A stretch of 64,000 nt of DNA, taken from a virus. Below, in pieces: positions 42,652 to 52,431 of this stretch. The translations under genes were made by a program, and so were the position numbers. The stretch covers positions 27,226 to 91,225 of IMG/VR virus record IMGVR_UViG_3300010354_004913; one strand, written 5' to 3'. Position 1 is the first letter of the stretch. Each line of letters starts with the position of its first letter. The notes beneath the pieces were generated by a model that was given only the letters and a program-made list of their open reading frames with translations, was not told where the DNA came from and made no database searches.

Positions 42652-44094
42652 ATGGCAATACAAACAGTTAACCTAGGTACTTACGCCAACGACGGCACAG
42701 GCGACGATCTCCGCACGGCTTTTACTAAAGTAATAGATAATTTTGATTATTTAGATCTGATTAAAGTTGAAGACGGTGAAAATTTAGGGTTACTACAGCC
42801 GGGAACACACGGTGTTTATGCCGATGTTAATGGTACTACATTACAATTTAAAAGCATTAAACAAGGTGACAATGTAACAATTACCAGCGACGGTAACACA
42901 ATAACCATACGTCCGGTTGATAGCATCAATGCTGTAGAAGAAGATCCAGAGCCACGATTAGGTGGTGATTTAAAAACTAACGGTAGATCTATTTACAGCG
43001 AAGACTTACCTTTAGAAATTTACGTTAAAAATAGTAATTTAAATTTATACGCATATAATTCAACTAATGGTACTTATAGACCATTAAATTTAAATGCGCT
43101 AACATTGACTGGTAATTATTTAGGTGCGCCTGGTACAAGTTTACTACAAACTAGAACTGATGATAATTTACAAATACAAGCAGATAAGGATTTAACGTTA
43201 ACTACAGTAAGCGGTAAAATTTTTATACAGGGGCCTTTAGAATCTAACAATATTATATCAGCATCATTTGTTGGTAACATTACTGGTAATTTAACTGGCA
43301 ATAGTGTAGGTACTCATACAGGTCCAGTCATTGGCAATGTATTTGGAAATTTAATTGGTAATGTTGATGGTAATGTTACTGGAAATGTCACTGGCAATGT
43401 TTTTGGTCAAGTTAGCGATATAACTAATCATAATCTAGAAGCATTAGCTAATGTTAGTTCAGATGTTGCTGGATTAGGAAATGTATTAACATGGGACGGG
43501 GGTCAGTGGGTTCCACAACCTATACCGCCTGTGACATTAGATTCATTAGTAGATGTAGAATTACTAACACCTTCTCAAGATCAAATTTTAAAATATAATG
43601 GTGTTAAATGGATCAACAGCATTGTTGATTTAAACTTATTATCAGATGTTGAAGTATTTTCTCCAACAATAAATCAAACATTAAAGTACGATGGTACTAA
43701 ATGGATTAATTCTGCTTCAGTGAGTTCTATAGAAGAACTAGAAGACGTTGAATTAAGTGCCCCTGTAGCAGGTCAAATACTACAGTACGATGGCGCAATT
43801 TGGACTAATGCGGCTCCAAATTTTGAATTATCTCTTAGCAATTTTGATTTAGGAGTTATAGGTCAAAATATAACTAATCCATTGCAATTATTATTTCAAG
43901 CATTAAATGTTGATTTTAGTGGCATTGACAATCCTGTTTCGTATAATGTAGACCTAGGAGAAATAGCTCCAGAATGGATTATGGGAGCAATTAGTGGTGG
44001 TGCTCCTGGCAGTTCTGTATTTGGAGCATCATTAGATGGAGGAGCTCCAGAAACATCATCATTTAGTGGAACAGCAGAGGGCGGTGCGCCTTAA
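42652..44094 (+). CDS. Tail fibre protein with DV-x-SP repeats
   Basis: 480 residues. It opens with the shared module (LGTYANDGTGDDLRTAFTKV). Residues about 215-260 are a run of short G-N-(V/I/L)-(T/F) repeats. Next come three units of the type L.DVEL..P...Q.L.Y.G..W.N, a linker also found in the following gene. The end has three GGAP tripods (SGGAPGS, DGGAPET, EGGAP). It is a beta-structured virion fibre or connector. Confidence 0.75.
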   Translation: MAIQTVNLGTYANDGTGDDLRTAFTKVIDNFDYLDLIKVEDGENLGLLQPGTHGVYADVNGTTLQFKSIKQGDNVTITSDGNTITIRPVDSINAVEEDPEPRLGGDLKTNGRSIYSEDLPLEIYVKNSNLNLYAYNSTNGTYRPLNLNALTLTGNYLGAPGTSLLQTRTDDNLQIQADKDLTLTTVSGKIFIQGPLESNNIISASFVGNITGNLTGNSVGTHTGPVIGNVFGNLIGNVDGNVTGNVTGNVFGQVSDITNHNLEALANVSSDVAGLGNVLTWDGGQWVPQPIPPVTLDSLVDVELLTPSQDQILKYNGVKWINSIVDLNLLSDVEVFSPTINQTLKYDGTKWINSASVSSIEELEDVELSAPVAGQILQYDGAIWTNAAPNFELSLSNFDLGVIGQNITNPLQLLFQALNVDFSGIDNPVSYNVDLGEIAPEWIMGAISGGAPGSSVFGASLDGGAPETSSFSGTAEGGAP

Positions 44095-44109
44095 AAGGAA
44101 AAATTTGCA

Positions 44110-45600
44110 ATGACTGTTAAAATTCAAATTAGAAGAGGATCATCGCTTAATTGGACAGCCAATGGCACTGTGGTTCTAGCAGCAGGAGAACCTGGATTTG
44201 AAACCGACACTGGAAAATTTAAAGTTGGTGACGGAATAAAACAATGGAACACATTGCCTTATGCTGGAGGATTAGAAAGTTTAAGATTACAAGATCTTGT
44301 AGATGTATCGTCTGCTAGCCCAAGTGTTAATCAAGTATTAAAATGGAATGGTGCCACTTGGGTCCCTGCTACAGAGGCTAGTTCAGGCGGTACTGTGACT
44401 AGTGTTAGCGGAACTGGTACAGTTAATGGTCTTACATTAACCGGAACTATTACTACATCAGGATCTTTAACTTTAGGTGGAACATTATCGGGCAACTTTG
44501 GCACAGAAACTATTACTACCACTGCTCAAAAGAACAAGATTAGATTTCACTGGGACACATTAGTAAGTCTTAACAATGATGTAGATCCTACTATCTATCA
44601 TGGTATGATTGCTCATGTTCACGATCAAGGAAGATTATATTTTGCTCACGGAGGCAGTTGGGTACCAGTAGCTAACCAATCTGAAATTGGTGGCGGTGGA
44701 GGCGCAGTTAATATTAATGATCTTAGTGACGTCGACATTACTAGCCCGTCAATAGGACAAGTATTAAAATGGAATGGTACATCTTGGATTAACGACACTG
44801 ACGCTACAGGTGGCGGAGGTGGAGGTGGAGGTAGCGGCACGGTTACTAGCGTATCTATAACTGCAGCTAATGGATTTGCAGGATCTGTGGCTACATCAAC
44901 ATCAACTCCTGCTATAACAATTTCAACATCTATTACTGGAATTTTAAAAGGAAATGGCACAGCTATATCTGCCGCAACTGCAGGAACCGATTATCAAGCT
45001 CCGTTGTCTCTTACTACAACTGGCAATTCTGGTGCTGCTACTTTAGTTGGAAATACATTAAACATACCTGTATATACAGGAGGTGGTGGTGGAGGTTCTA
45101 CAAGCTTAGACGGATTAACAGACGTTGTTGTAACATCACCATCAGTAGGACAAGTTATAAAATATAATGGCACTGCTTGGGTTAATGACACTGACGCCAC
45201 TGGCGGAGGCAGCGGTCTGACTAGTAGAAGAACATCAAACGTAACTACAAATTCGTTGGCTAATAATGCTAGCGAAAATAGAACTATTACCAGCGCAGCT
45301 AAATCGTATGCGCTGTTAAAAATACAAACATCTGCAGCAGCATGGGTAAGATTATATACAGATACTAGCAGTAGAACAGCTGACGAAGCTAGACTTGAAG
45401 GTGAAGATCCTCTAGCAGGTTCCGGAGTAATAGCAGAAGTTATCACTACGGGTTCACAGACTGTGTTACTTGCTCCAGCTGTAATAGGATGGAATAATGC
45501 TTCACCACCAGTAGCTGAAATTCCAGTAAGAATAACTAATAAATCAGGCAGTACTACCACTATTACTGTTACAGTTACTTTGGTAGATTTAGAAGCTTAA
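44110..45600 (+). CDS. Tail fibre protein with Mtd-like start and poly-Gly linkers
   Basis: 496 residues. The start (IQIRRGSSLNWTANGTVVL, GEPGFETDTGKFKVGDG) is the same Mtd-type N-domain as in 37630-40836. Three copies of the unit DV...SPS.GQVLK(W/Y)NG..W follow; the second and third copies end with NDTDATGGG and the glycine runs are up to eight long. The C-terminal 120 residues (SYALLKIQTSAAAWVRLYTD...) are a compact beta domain, probably the receptor-binding knob. Confidence 0.75.
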   Translation: MTVKIQIRRGSSLNWTANGTVVLAAGEPGFETDTGKFKVGDGIKQWNTLPYAGGLESLRLQDLVDVSSASPSVNQVLKWNGATWVPATEASSGGTVTSVSGTGTVNGLTLTGTITTSGSLTLGGTLSGNFGTETITTTAQKNKIRFHWDTLVSLNNDVDPTIYHGMIAHVHDQGRLYFAHGGSWVPVANQSEIGGGGGAVNINDLSDVDITSPSIGQVLKWNGTSWINDTDATGGGGGGGGSGTVTSVSITAANGFAGSVATSTSTPAITISTSITGILKGNGTAISAATAGTDYQAPLSLTTTGNSGAATLVGNTLNIPVYTGGGGGGSTSLDGLTDVVVTSPSVGQVIKYNGTAWVNDTDATGGGSGLTSRRTSNVTTNSLANNASENRTITSAAKSYALLKIQTSAAAWVRLYTDTSSRTADEARLEGEDPLAGSGVIAEVITTGSQTVLLAPAVIGWNNASPPVAEIPVRITNKSGSTTTITVTVTLVDLEA

Positions 45601-45601
45601 T

Positions 45602-48600
45602 ATGTTGTTAAAAGAATATATTGTTACTTTAAAAAACAAAAGTGACTTAGAAAGTTTCTATTCCGATATGGAACAGAAAAATCAAAAACTTTTTATTCCA
45701 AATCGAGCAGTAGAGTGTGTTGAAAAAAGAAGTATCAGCAGAAATACGCACTATCTACTTAATATTGACGAAGCAGAAGAACTTAAGAAAGACCCTAGGG
45801 TAGCTGCAGTCAGCTTAAATTCTACTGAGTTAGGTCTACAAGTTGAATCACATGCTACGCAGCTAGCAAACTTTAATAGATCAAGTAGCATAGCGTTTGG
45901 TCATAAAAACTATGGCCTTTATCGTTCGTATATTACTAAAAATGATCCCACATGGACTGGGGACAAAGTAGCATCTATAACACTTAATAGAACTGGACAG
46001 GATGTTGATGTAGTTATTGTAGACGAAATACTGTATCCTAACCATATAGAATATAGTAGTAGATCTAATCAAATAGATTGGTTCGCTGAATATGATACAC
46101 TGGTAAGAACTACAGGAACTCAAATTGCTAGAATAGAACGAGCATCTGATAATGTATCTAGAATTACAACTAAATCTCCGCATGGATTAAAAGCTGGAAA
46201 TTATGTAACTGTAGTATGCCCTAGTGATTCTAGTTTTAATGTTACTAATGTTCCTATCATTGATGTAAGTGCTACACCAGTTGGGCTAGGCGGAGACGGG
46301 GTTACTATTAATAGATTTAGATATTCTAACCCGGGCAGTGTTGTAAATGTAATTACAAGAACAGTCATTTCTGTAGCTCGCTCTAACGATGTTACCACAG
46401 TAATTTGTTCATCGTCACACAGTTTATCTAATGGGCAGACCATTGGAATTAATATTACTACAACAGGTTATTCAACTTTTGCCGCAGCCAATGTTCCAAT
46501 AACTATAGTAAATTCTACAACATTTACCTATCCAAATATTGGATCCGATGTTAGCACAACATCAGTGTCGGGAAATGTATATCCCGACGGAAATCTAGGA
46601 ACTTGGACAGGCAATTATCTTTATAATAATTACAGTGGCAATAATAATCATGCTACAGTTATAGCTGGAATTATCGGAGGCAGTACTCAAGGTTGGGCTA
46701 GAGATGCTAATTTATATAATATACGACATGATTATTCTAATAACAATACATTTGTTCCATTAGAATATGTTATAGATTATGTAAGATACTGGCATTTAGA
46801 TAAACCTATAGATCCAGTTACTGGAAGAAGAACTCCTACATTAGTAAATTGTAGTTGGGGTGTTTCTAGAAGTACCACTGCTAGAAATAATTACACAGGC
46901 GGTAACAATACTAACATTAGTAGAATTTTTTATAGAGGGTCTACTATTGAAGCTACAGATTTAGGCAACTCCCCATTAGATGTTGGATTCAGCGGTGTAT
47001 GTAACTCAAATACTGTAATTGGCGAACTCAAGGGGGCACAAGTTGGAAGTACACCAGCTACCACTGTTATCTTTAGTAGTTCCGGATCTACTGGTACAGG
47101 GCAATTCGCTAAAGCATCACTTATAGGAACTATTAATGCTGGAGATTATGTAGAATGTAATGCGACCGGGTGGCTTAAAGGAGCAAGAATAACTAGTGTA
47201 ATAGATGCTGGAACAGAATACATTTTTACAGTTAATTTTTTTAAAAATACAACTGTTACATCTACTTCGACTGCTACATGTACCTTTTATAGTTCAACTA
47301 TGGAAAACATAGGGTTTGAAATAATTACAACTAATTCCACCACAGCCACCGTTACATCAATACCAGCAGCCCTAGGCGGATCTTCAAGTATGATTGATAC
47401 CGGTGCTCCAACAGGATTTAGTGTTAATGGACTTAATACTTACGACGACGCAACTTGGTCTATAGTTTTACCATTTAATATTGTGTTTGCTGGAAATAAT
47501 TATGGGCCAAGTTACGGTAGTGGAACGGTAGGAGACGATGCTTACCTTAACGTTAGCTCTAATAGTTTTGTTGTTTTTGGCGGTGGCCCTGTTTTAGGAT
47601 TTAATAAAGAACCGCAGCCAACTGGCCCAAGTGCTAGAAAAATTGTAATCAGTGGTTCAGATTTAAGTGCTAGAAAAGTGTATACTCAAACTACAGGTAG
47701 TACACCAAACAGAATTTTTAGAATACGATGGGAAGGACATAATGCTCCGGAGGGCGGAGATGTTAACAATCCTACTATGATTTGGGAAATGAAATTCTTT
47801 GAAGCTACTAATAATAGAATTGAATTACACGTAGGATCTAATGCTAATTATCGAGGAGAGTTTACATCATCACAATTATTAGATTATGGTATTAATTTAA
47901 ATTCTTCTACCGTTCCTCAACGATACGCAGCGTTAGATGCAGATATAGAAGACTGTATTGACGATGGAATAATTTTTGTAGGAAGTTCTGGTAATAATAA
48001 CTATAAAATTGACGCCGTAGGTGGATTAGATTACAACAATTATTATGTTGAAAAAGGTGTGTCTTATTACTACCATCGAGGCAGCAGTCCTGGTTCACAA
48101 TCTAATGTAATTTGTGTTGGCGCATTAAGCTCATCAAGTAGTATAGAAAGAAAAACATTTACTAGCAACGCAGGACCTAGAGTAGATTTATATGCGCCTG
48201 CAGAAAATATAATTTCAAGTGTCTATGACGGTTCAGGCGCAGGCACATCAAGCACAATACGTAATACAACTTATGAAGTAAGTATTAGTGCTGTTAGTAG
48301 AAATAATGCTACTAGTACCGCTACAATCACAACAGCTACCGCTCACGCATTAAATACTGGTGATTTAATTACTATACAAACAGTTAGCGACTTTAGTTTT
48401 CAAACTACAATGACTCCTATAGTTGTAACTGGTCCTAACTCGTTTACATATACTAATGTAGGACCTAATGTTGCTGTAAGCACTCCGGCTACTGGTACTG
48501 TATGGCCTGGATACTTCTATCAAAAGTATGAAGGAAGTAGTATTGCGGCTGCTCAAGTTTCAGGAGTACTTGCTCTTGCTTTAGAAGAATATCCAGATAT

Positions 48601-48829
48601 GGATCAAACAGAAGCAAGGAATTATATAACTAGATATGCCCGGGCTGGACTTATGTCTAACACTGCGGGCGGATATTCAGACGATCTAAGTTTACAAGAC
48701 GGTCCAAACAAAATTCTATACTACTATAAAGAACGCGAGATATCTGGATTTGTGTCTCCAAAAGTAAATTATAGAGTACGTCCAGAAAGCGGACTAGTAT
48801 TTCCTAGACCTAGAATAAAACGTACTTAA
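45602..48829 (+). CDS. Virion-associated subtilisin-like (S8) serine protease with beta repeats
   Basis: 1075 residues. The N-terminal 75 residues resemble an I9 propeptide. The S8 triad is readable: Asp141 in DVVIVDEIL, His350 in NNHATVIAGIIGG, Ser980 in EGSSIAAAQVSG, with the oxyanion Asn in GSSGNN. Between Asp and His sit two copies of a beta module (T.SPHGL..G..., FTYPNIG...), and a third copy lies before the Ser, so the fold is split by large insertions. Lying among fibre genes, it may mature fibres or cut host surface proteins. The usual HGTH is NHAT, so activity is likely but untested. Confidence 0.82.
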   Translation: MLLKEYIVTLKNKSDLESFYSDMEQKNQKLFIPNRAVECVEKRSISRNTHYLLNIDEAEELKKDPRVAAVSLNSTELGLQVESHATQLANFNRSSSIAFGHKNYGLYRSYITKNDPTWTGDKVASITLNRTGQDVDVVIVDEILYPNHIEYSSRSNQIDWFAEYDTLVRTTGTQIARIERASDNVSRITTKSPHGLKAGNYVTVVCPSDSSFNVTNVPIIDVSATPVGLGGDGVTINRFRYSNPGSVVNVITRTVISVARSNDVTTVICSSSHSLSNGQTIGINITTTGYSTFAAANVPITIVNSTTFTYPNIGSDVSTTSVSGNVYPDGNLGTWTGNYLYNNYSGNNNHATVIAGIIGGSTQGWARDANLYNIRHDYSNNNTFVPLEYVIDYVRYWHLDKPIDPVTGRRTPTLVNCSWGVSRSTTARNNYTGGNNTNISRIFYRGSTIEATDLGNSPLDVGFSGVCNSNTVIGELKGAQVGSTPATTVIFSSSGSTGTGQFAKASLIGTINAGDYVECNATGWLKGARITSVIDAGTEYIFTVNFFKNTTVTSTSTATCTFYSSTMENIGFEIITTNSTTATVTSIPAALGGSSSMIDTGAPTGFSVNGLNTYDDATWSIVLPFNIVFAGNNYGPSYGSGTVGDDAYLNVSSNSFVVFGGGPVLGFNKEPQPTGPSARKIVISGSDLSARKVYTQTTGSTPNRIFRIRWEGHNAPEGGDVNNPTMIWEMKFFEATNNRIELHVGSNANYRGEFTSSQLLDYGINLNSSTVPQRYAALDADIEDCIDDGIIFVGSSGNNNYKIDAVGGLDYNNYYVEKGVSYYYHRGSSPGSQSNVICVGALSSSSSIERKTFTSNAGPRVDLYAPAENIISSVYDGSGAGTSSTIRNTTYEVSISAVSRNNATSTATITTATAHALNTGDLITIQTVSDFSFQTTMTPIVVTGPNSFTYTNVGPNVAVSTPATGTVWPGYFYQKYEGSSIAAAQVSGVLALALEEYPDMDQTEARNYITRYARAGLMSNTAGGYSDDLSLQDGPNKILYYYKEREISGFVSPKVNYRVRPESGLVFPRPRIKRT

Positions 48830-48858
48830 ATTGTACTAGATACATTATCTTTTTTTGG

Positions 48859-48865
48859 GTAAATA
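48859..48865 (+). promoter_or_regulatory. T4-late-like promoter box
   Basis: GTAAATA (48859-48865) ends 17 nt before ATG 48883 and is followed by an ACGGAG ribosome site. The upstream intergenic stretch holds a T-run but no clear hairpin. Confidence 0.45.
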
Positions 48866-48882
48866 CTTAAAACGGAGCTAAA

Positions 48883-51800
48883 ATGCCATTATCTGTATGG
48901 ACTCAAGATTCTAATTATAACTTTGGAATACACGAAGAAAGAATTACGGTTAATTTACCGCTGCCTGTAACTCCAACAACAGGAGTAACTTATCAAGTTA
49001 TTTCTGGGAACTTACCCAGAGGATTACGTCTTGTTGGGTCTAATATTATAGGAACACCTTTTGAAGTTTCTAGAACTACCGAATACAAATTTGTTGTTAG
49101 AGCGAAAAAAGGTATAAATTTTGCCGACAGAACTTTTAGAATAACCATAGTAGGAAGTGACGATCCTCAGTGGCTAACACCAGCCGGACCGTTGCCCGTA
49201 GGTGCTAATCAAGCTTATTATATTTTAGATAGTAGTTATATTGACTTTCAACTATCTGCTGTAGATACTGACACTGCAGCAGGACAACAACTTAAATTTT
49301 TTATAGCTAGTGACGGAGGAGAATTGCCTCCTGGACTTATAATGACCGAAAGTGGACGTATAACTGGATTTGTACAACCACTATTATCAGTTCCTCAGAA
49401 TGCTGGTGAAGGCCCTTACGACACCGACTTATTTGATAATGTGGCCTACGATTTTGGATATAGACCAACCAATGGTTACGATACCTATGTGTACGATTTA
49501 ACTGTTTATGATTTTTTTGTTCCTACCGGAAGACCAAGAAAGTTAAATAGAAATTATGAATTTATAGTAACTATTACAGACGGTGATACTTTTACTACAC
49601 GAAAATACAGAATTTACGTAGTTGGTGACGATTTCTTTAGATCTGATAACGTTATTACAACAGCAGGCAGCGGCACGTATACAGCGGATGTAACCTACGT
49701 TAGATCTCCTATCTTTACTACTCCAGCTGATCTAGGATTTAGACGAGCAAACAATTATCAAACTTTTAAAATTGATACATGGGAAGGATTTAATGACGAT
49801 CTAGGTCCTATTGTTTACGAATTTGAAAGCATTAATGCTAGACTTAACGGCATGGCTATTAGAGAAACAGCTAGCGATAATAGGTTAGGATCTACAAACG
49901 TAAGAATAACTAGGGCAACATTAGAACCATTAATAGGATATAAATTAAATTTTAACGGAGAATTTACTGGCGCAACTAACACAACATATACTATAATTGA
50001 TGTAGATCAATTAGGTGGCGATATTTATAGAATGACTTTAGATAAACCTTTAGAAATAACTATTCCCAATGGTGCTGCTATCTTTATAGGAGACGACAGC
50101 GTTCTTCCTCCAGGCATGGACTTTGACCCGACTAAAGCAGAAGTATTTGGCACTGTTCCTTATCAACCTGCTATAACTAAAGAATATAATTTTACTATTA
50201 GAGCTATAAGATTTGGTCAAGGTACGGAAGTGGCTAGTAGTCGCAGAGTTTTTTCAGTTAAAATATTTGGAGAAGTTGATAGTGCCATGTCATGGAACAC
50301 TCCTAACGATTTAGGCACAATACTAGCAGGGTACGTAAGCACATTATTTGTCAGCGCATCGAGCACATACAACGGTACTATAATGTATAAACAGCTCGAT
50401 GGTAAAATGCCTCCTGGTTTAAGTTTAAACTTTGACGGAGAAATTGTAGGAAAAACAAATGAGATTGGTCAACAAGTTTCTTACAAAGGTATGTGGAAAC
50501 CAAGCACAGCATATACTACAAACAATATAGTAAGAAAAAACAGTAACTTAAATATTACTTCGATTGTTAGAAAAAAGAACACAGGATTTATTGTTACCGA
50601 AACAGATCACGGTTATAAAGACAACAGTCTTGTAAGAATAATCACAGATGATTTAACCTTTAACACATATTCTAGTATTGCTATTGAATGCGGTCCTATT
50701 AAAATAAACTCTAGAATAGGGTCTGGTAATAACAGAGTAAAATTTAGTATACCTAAACAAAAAAATATACCACTTGCTCCTACTTTTCCTAAAGGTAGCA
50801 TTACCGGAACACCTGCTAGTAATGTAGCTATATCTATTAGAACTGTCAATGTTAAATCTACTACAGGATCTGGCGTAGGCGCACAGTTTAAAATATTTAA
50901 ACCGTCAGATGCCTTAGTTAGATACACTGGTATAACTGAAATTTATTTAGAAGATCCCGGAATTGGATATTTGCCTGGAGACTATATTACAATTAGTGGA
51001 GCTGATCTAGACGGTGTCGATGGCATAAATGACATGACGTTTTGGATTCCAAATGGAATTGAATACTATTATAAAGTAAATGGAAACAGTAATAGTTTAT
51101 ATAATGGTAGATTTTTTGCTACAGAAAGCTCATCAGACTCTATAACATTGGTATATGCTGAAGATCCAGGAACATTCGGTAGCGGTACAATTAGTGTAGC
51201 TGTTGACTCTAATACATTTGAAGGTCAGACCCAGATTACTCCTTTGAATTATTTTAGTTATAATAACAAAGGAAGTACCACAGTAATGAAAGTTGCCGAG
51301 GGAAGAACAGAACCAGAAGCTATGTTCTACAAAGCATTGGTAAATCATACCAGCGGTCCAACATTTATAAACAGCAATTGGGAATCTTACACATTTGAGC
51401 TCGAGACGTCGACCCTAACAGAAATTGATACTAAGACTACTACATTTGATAATCAAACTACAACCTTAGATCGAACATATCAATTTACTATACAGGCAGC
51501 TGATCCTTTGGGATATAGTGCTATCGAACGACAATTTACAGTTCGTGTAAGTAATCCTAATCAAAAGTATTACAGTAACTTGTACGCAAAACCGTTCCTT
51601 AAACAATCTCAAAGAGATTTGTATAAAGGATTTATTAATAATTACGAAATTTTTACTCCAGACTTAATATACAGACCTTATGATCCTGAGTTTGGGATTC
51701 AACGAAATTTAAAAATGTTAGTGTTTGCCGGAATAGAGACAAAAGAAAGCAAAGACTATATTGCCATGATGGCTAAAAATCATAAACCTAAAAGATTTAA

Positions 51801-52431
51801 ATTCGGCAGCGTTGAGAAAGCAGTGGCAAAACTACCAGGAACTAACACAGAATTATATGAAATTGTCTACATTAAAATGATAGATCCGCTGGAAAAACAA
51901 TTACCTAACGGAAAATCTAAACCGTTGCCTCAAGTTGTTAAATTAGAATCGAGCAGTAATAATATCACAGTAGATCAAAATAACCAATTTTATCAAGGAC
52001 CATTTACATTAGATAGTCAAACATGGAACAGAGCAAATCCTTTTTATGTATCATTAGACAGCACCACAGTTTTTGCTGGAGACCCCGGCTCCAGCATAAG
52101 ATTTCCTAGCAGTATTAGTTTATGGCGATACAGAATTAAAAATATGATCGATACTGCTAGAGAAAGAAACTACTTACCATTATGGATGCGTAGTATTCAA
52201 CAGGGCAGCGTAACAGAATTAGACTATGTTGCTGCCGTACCAATTTGTTTCTGTAAGCCAGGGGGCGCAGATTACATTATGTTAAACATTAAAAACCATC
52301 TTGAAACTACAGATTTTGACTTTAAATTAATAGATTTTACCATAGACAGGTATATCATAGATTCTGTAGAAGAGGGTTACAACACAGATAAATATCTAGT
52401 ATTTAAAAATGATAGGACTTCAATAACATGA
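48883..52431 (+). CDS. Virion structural protein with Ig-like (He_PIG) repeats
   Basis: 1182 residues. At least four putative Ig domains of the He_PIG kind are visible, each with the phrase (G/D)..(L/M)P(R/P)G(L/M)...G...G: GNLPRGLRLVGSNIIGTP, GELPPGLIMTESGRITG, SVLPPGMDFDPTKAEVFG and GKMPPGLSLNFDGEIVG. The C-terminal 350 residues are a distinct globular part with ATP-independent, beta-rich character (SSIRFPSSISLWRYRIKN). The phage tail location and length suggest a fibre or baseplate adhesin. The end overlaps the next gene by 4 bp. Confidence 0.75.
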   Translation: MPLSVWTQDSNYNFGIHEERITVNLPLPVTPTTGVTYQVISGNLPRGLRLVGSNIIGTPFEVSRTTEYKFVVRAKKGINFADRTFRITIVGSDDPQWLTPAGPLPVGANQAYYILDSSYIDFQLSAVDTDTAAGQQLKFFIASDGGELPPGLIMTESGRITGFVQPLLSVPQNAGEGPYDTDLFDNVAYDFGYRPTNGYDTYVYDLTVYDFFVPTGRPRKLNRNYEFIVTITDGDTFTTRKYRIYVVGDDFFRSDNVITTAGSGTYTADVTYVRSPIFTTPADLGFRRANNYQTFKIDTWEGFNDDLGPIVYEFESINARLNGMAIRETASDNRLGSTNVRITRATLEPLIGYKLNFNGEFTGATNTTYTIIDVDQLGGDIYRMTLDKPLEITIPNGAAIFIGDDSVLPPGMDFDPTKAEVFGTVPYQPAITKEYNFTIRAIRFGQGTEVASSRRVFSVKIFGEVDSAMSWNTPNDLGTILAGYVSTLFVSASSTYNGTIMYKQLDGKMPPGLSLNFDGEIVGKTNEIGQQVSYKGMWKPSTAYTTNNIVRKNSNLNITSIVRKKNTGFIVTETDHGYKDNSLVRIITDDLTFNTYSSIAIECGPIKINSRIGSGNNRVKFSIPKQKNIPLAPTFPKGSITGTPASNVAISIRTVNVKSTTGSGVGAQFKIFKPSDALVRYTGITEIYLEDPGIGYLPGDYITISGADLDGVDGINDMTFWIPNGIEYYYKVNGNSNSLYNGRFFATESSSDSITLVYAEDPGTFGSGTISVAVDSNTFEGQTQITPLNYFSYNNKGSTTVMKVAEGRTEPEAMFYKALVNHTSGPTFINSNWESYTFELETSTLTEIDTKTTTFDNQTTTLDRTYQFTIQAADPLGYSAIERQFTVRVSNPNQKYYSNLYAKPFLKQSQRDLYKGFINNYEIFTPDLIYRPYDPEFGIQRNLKMLVFAGIETKESKDYIAMMAKNHKPKRFKFGSVEKAVAKLPGTNTELYEIVYIKMIDPLEKQLPNGKSKPLPQVVKLESSSNNITVDQNNQFYQGPFTLDSQTWNRANPFYVSLDSTTVFAGDPGSSIRFPSSISLWRYRIKNMIDTARERNYLPLWMRSIQQGSVTELDYVAAVPICFCKPGGADYIMLNIKNHLETTDFDFKLIDFTIDRYIIDSVEEGYNTDKYLVFKNDRTSIT

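Noticed and set aside
43270-43420. CRISPR-like short repeats
   Set aside because: The repeats are in frame and encode G-N-(V/I/L)-(T/F) units of a fibre protein; they have no spacers.
44646-44960. Minus-strand open frame rich in Val and Pro
   Set aside because: It is the antisense of a Gly/Thr-rich fibre repeat; its proline and valine runs mirror the glycine and threonine codons.
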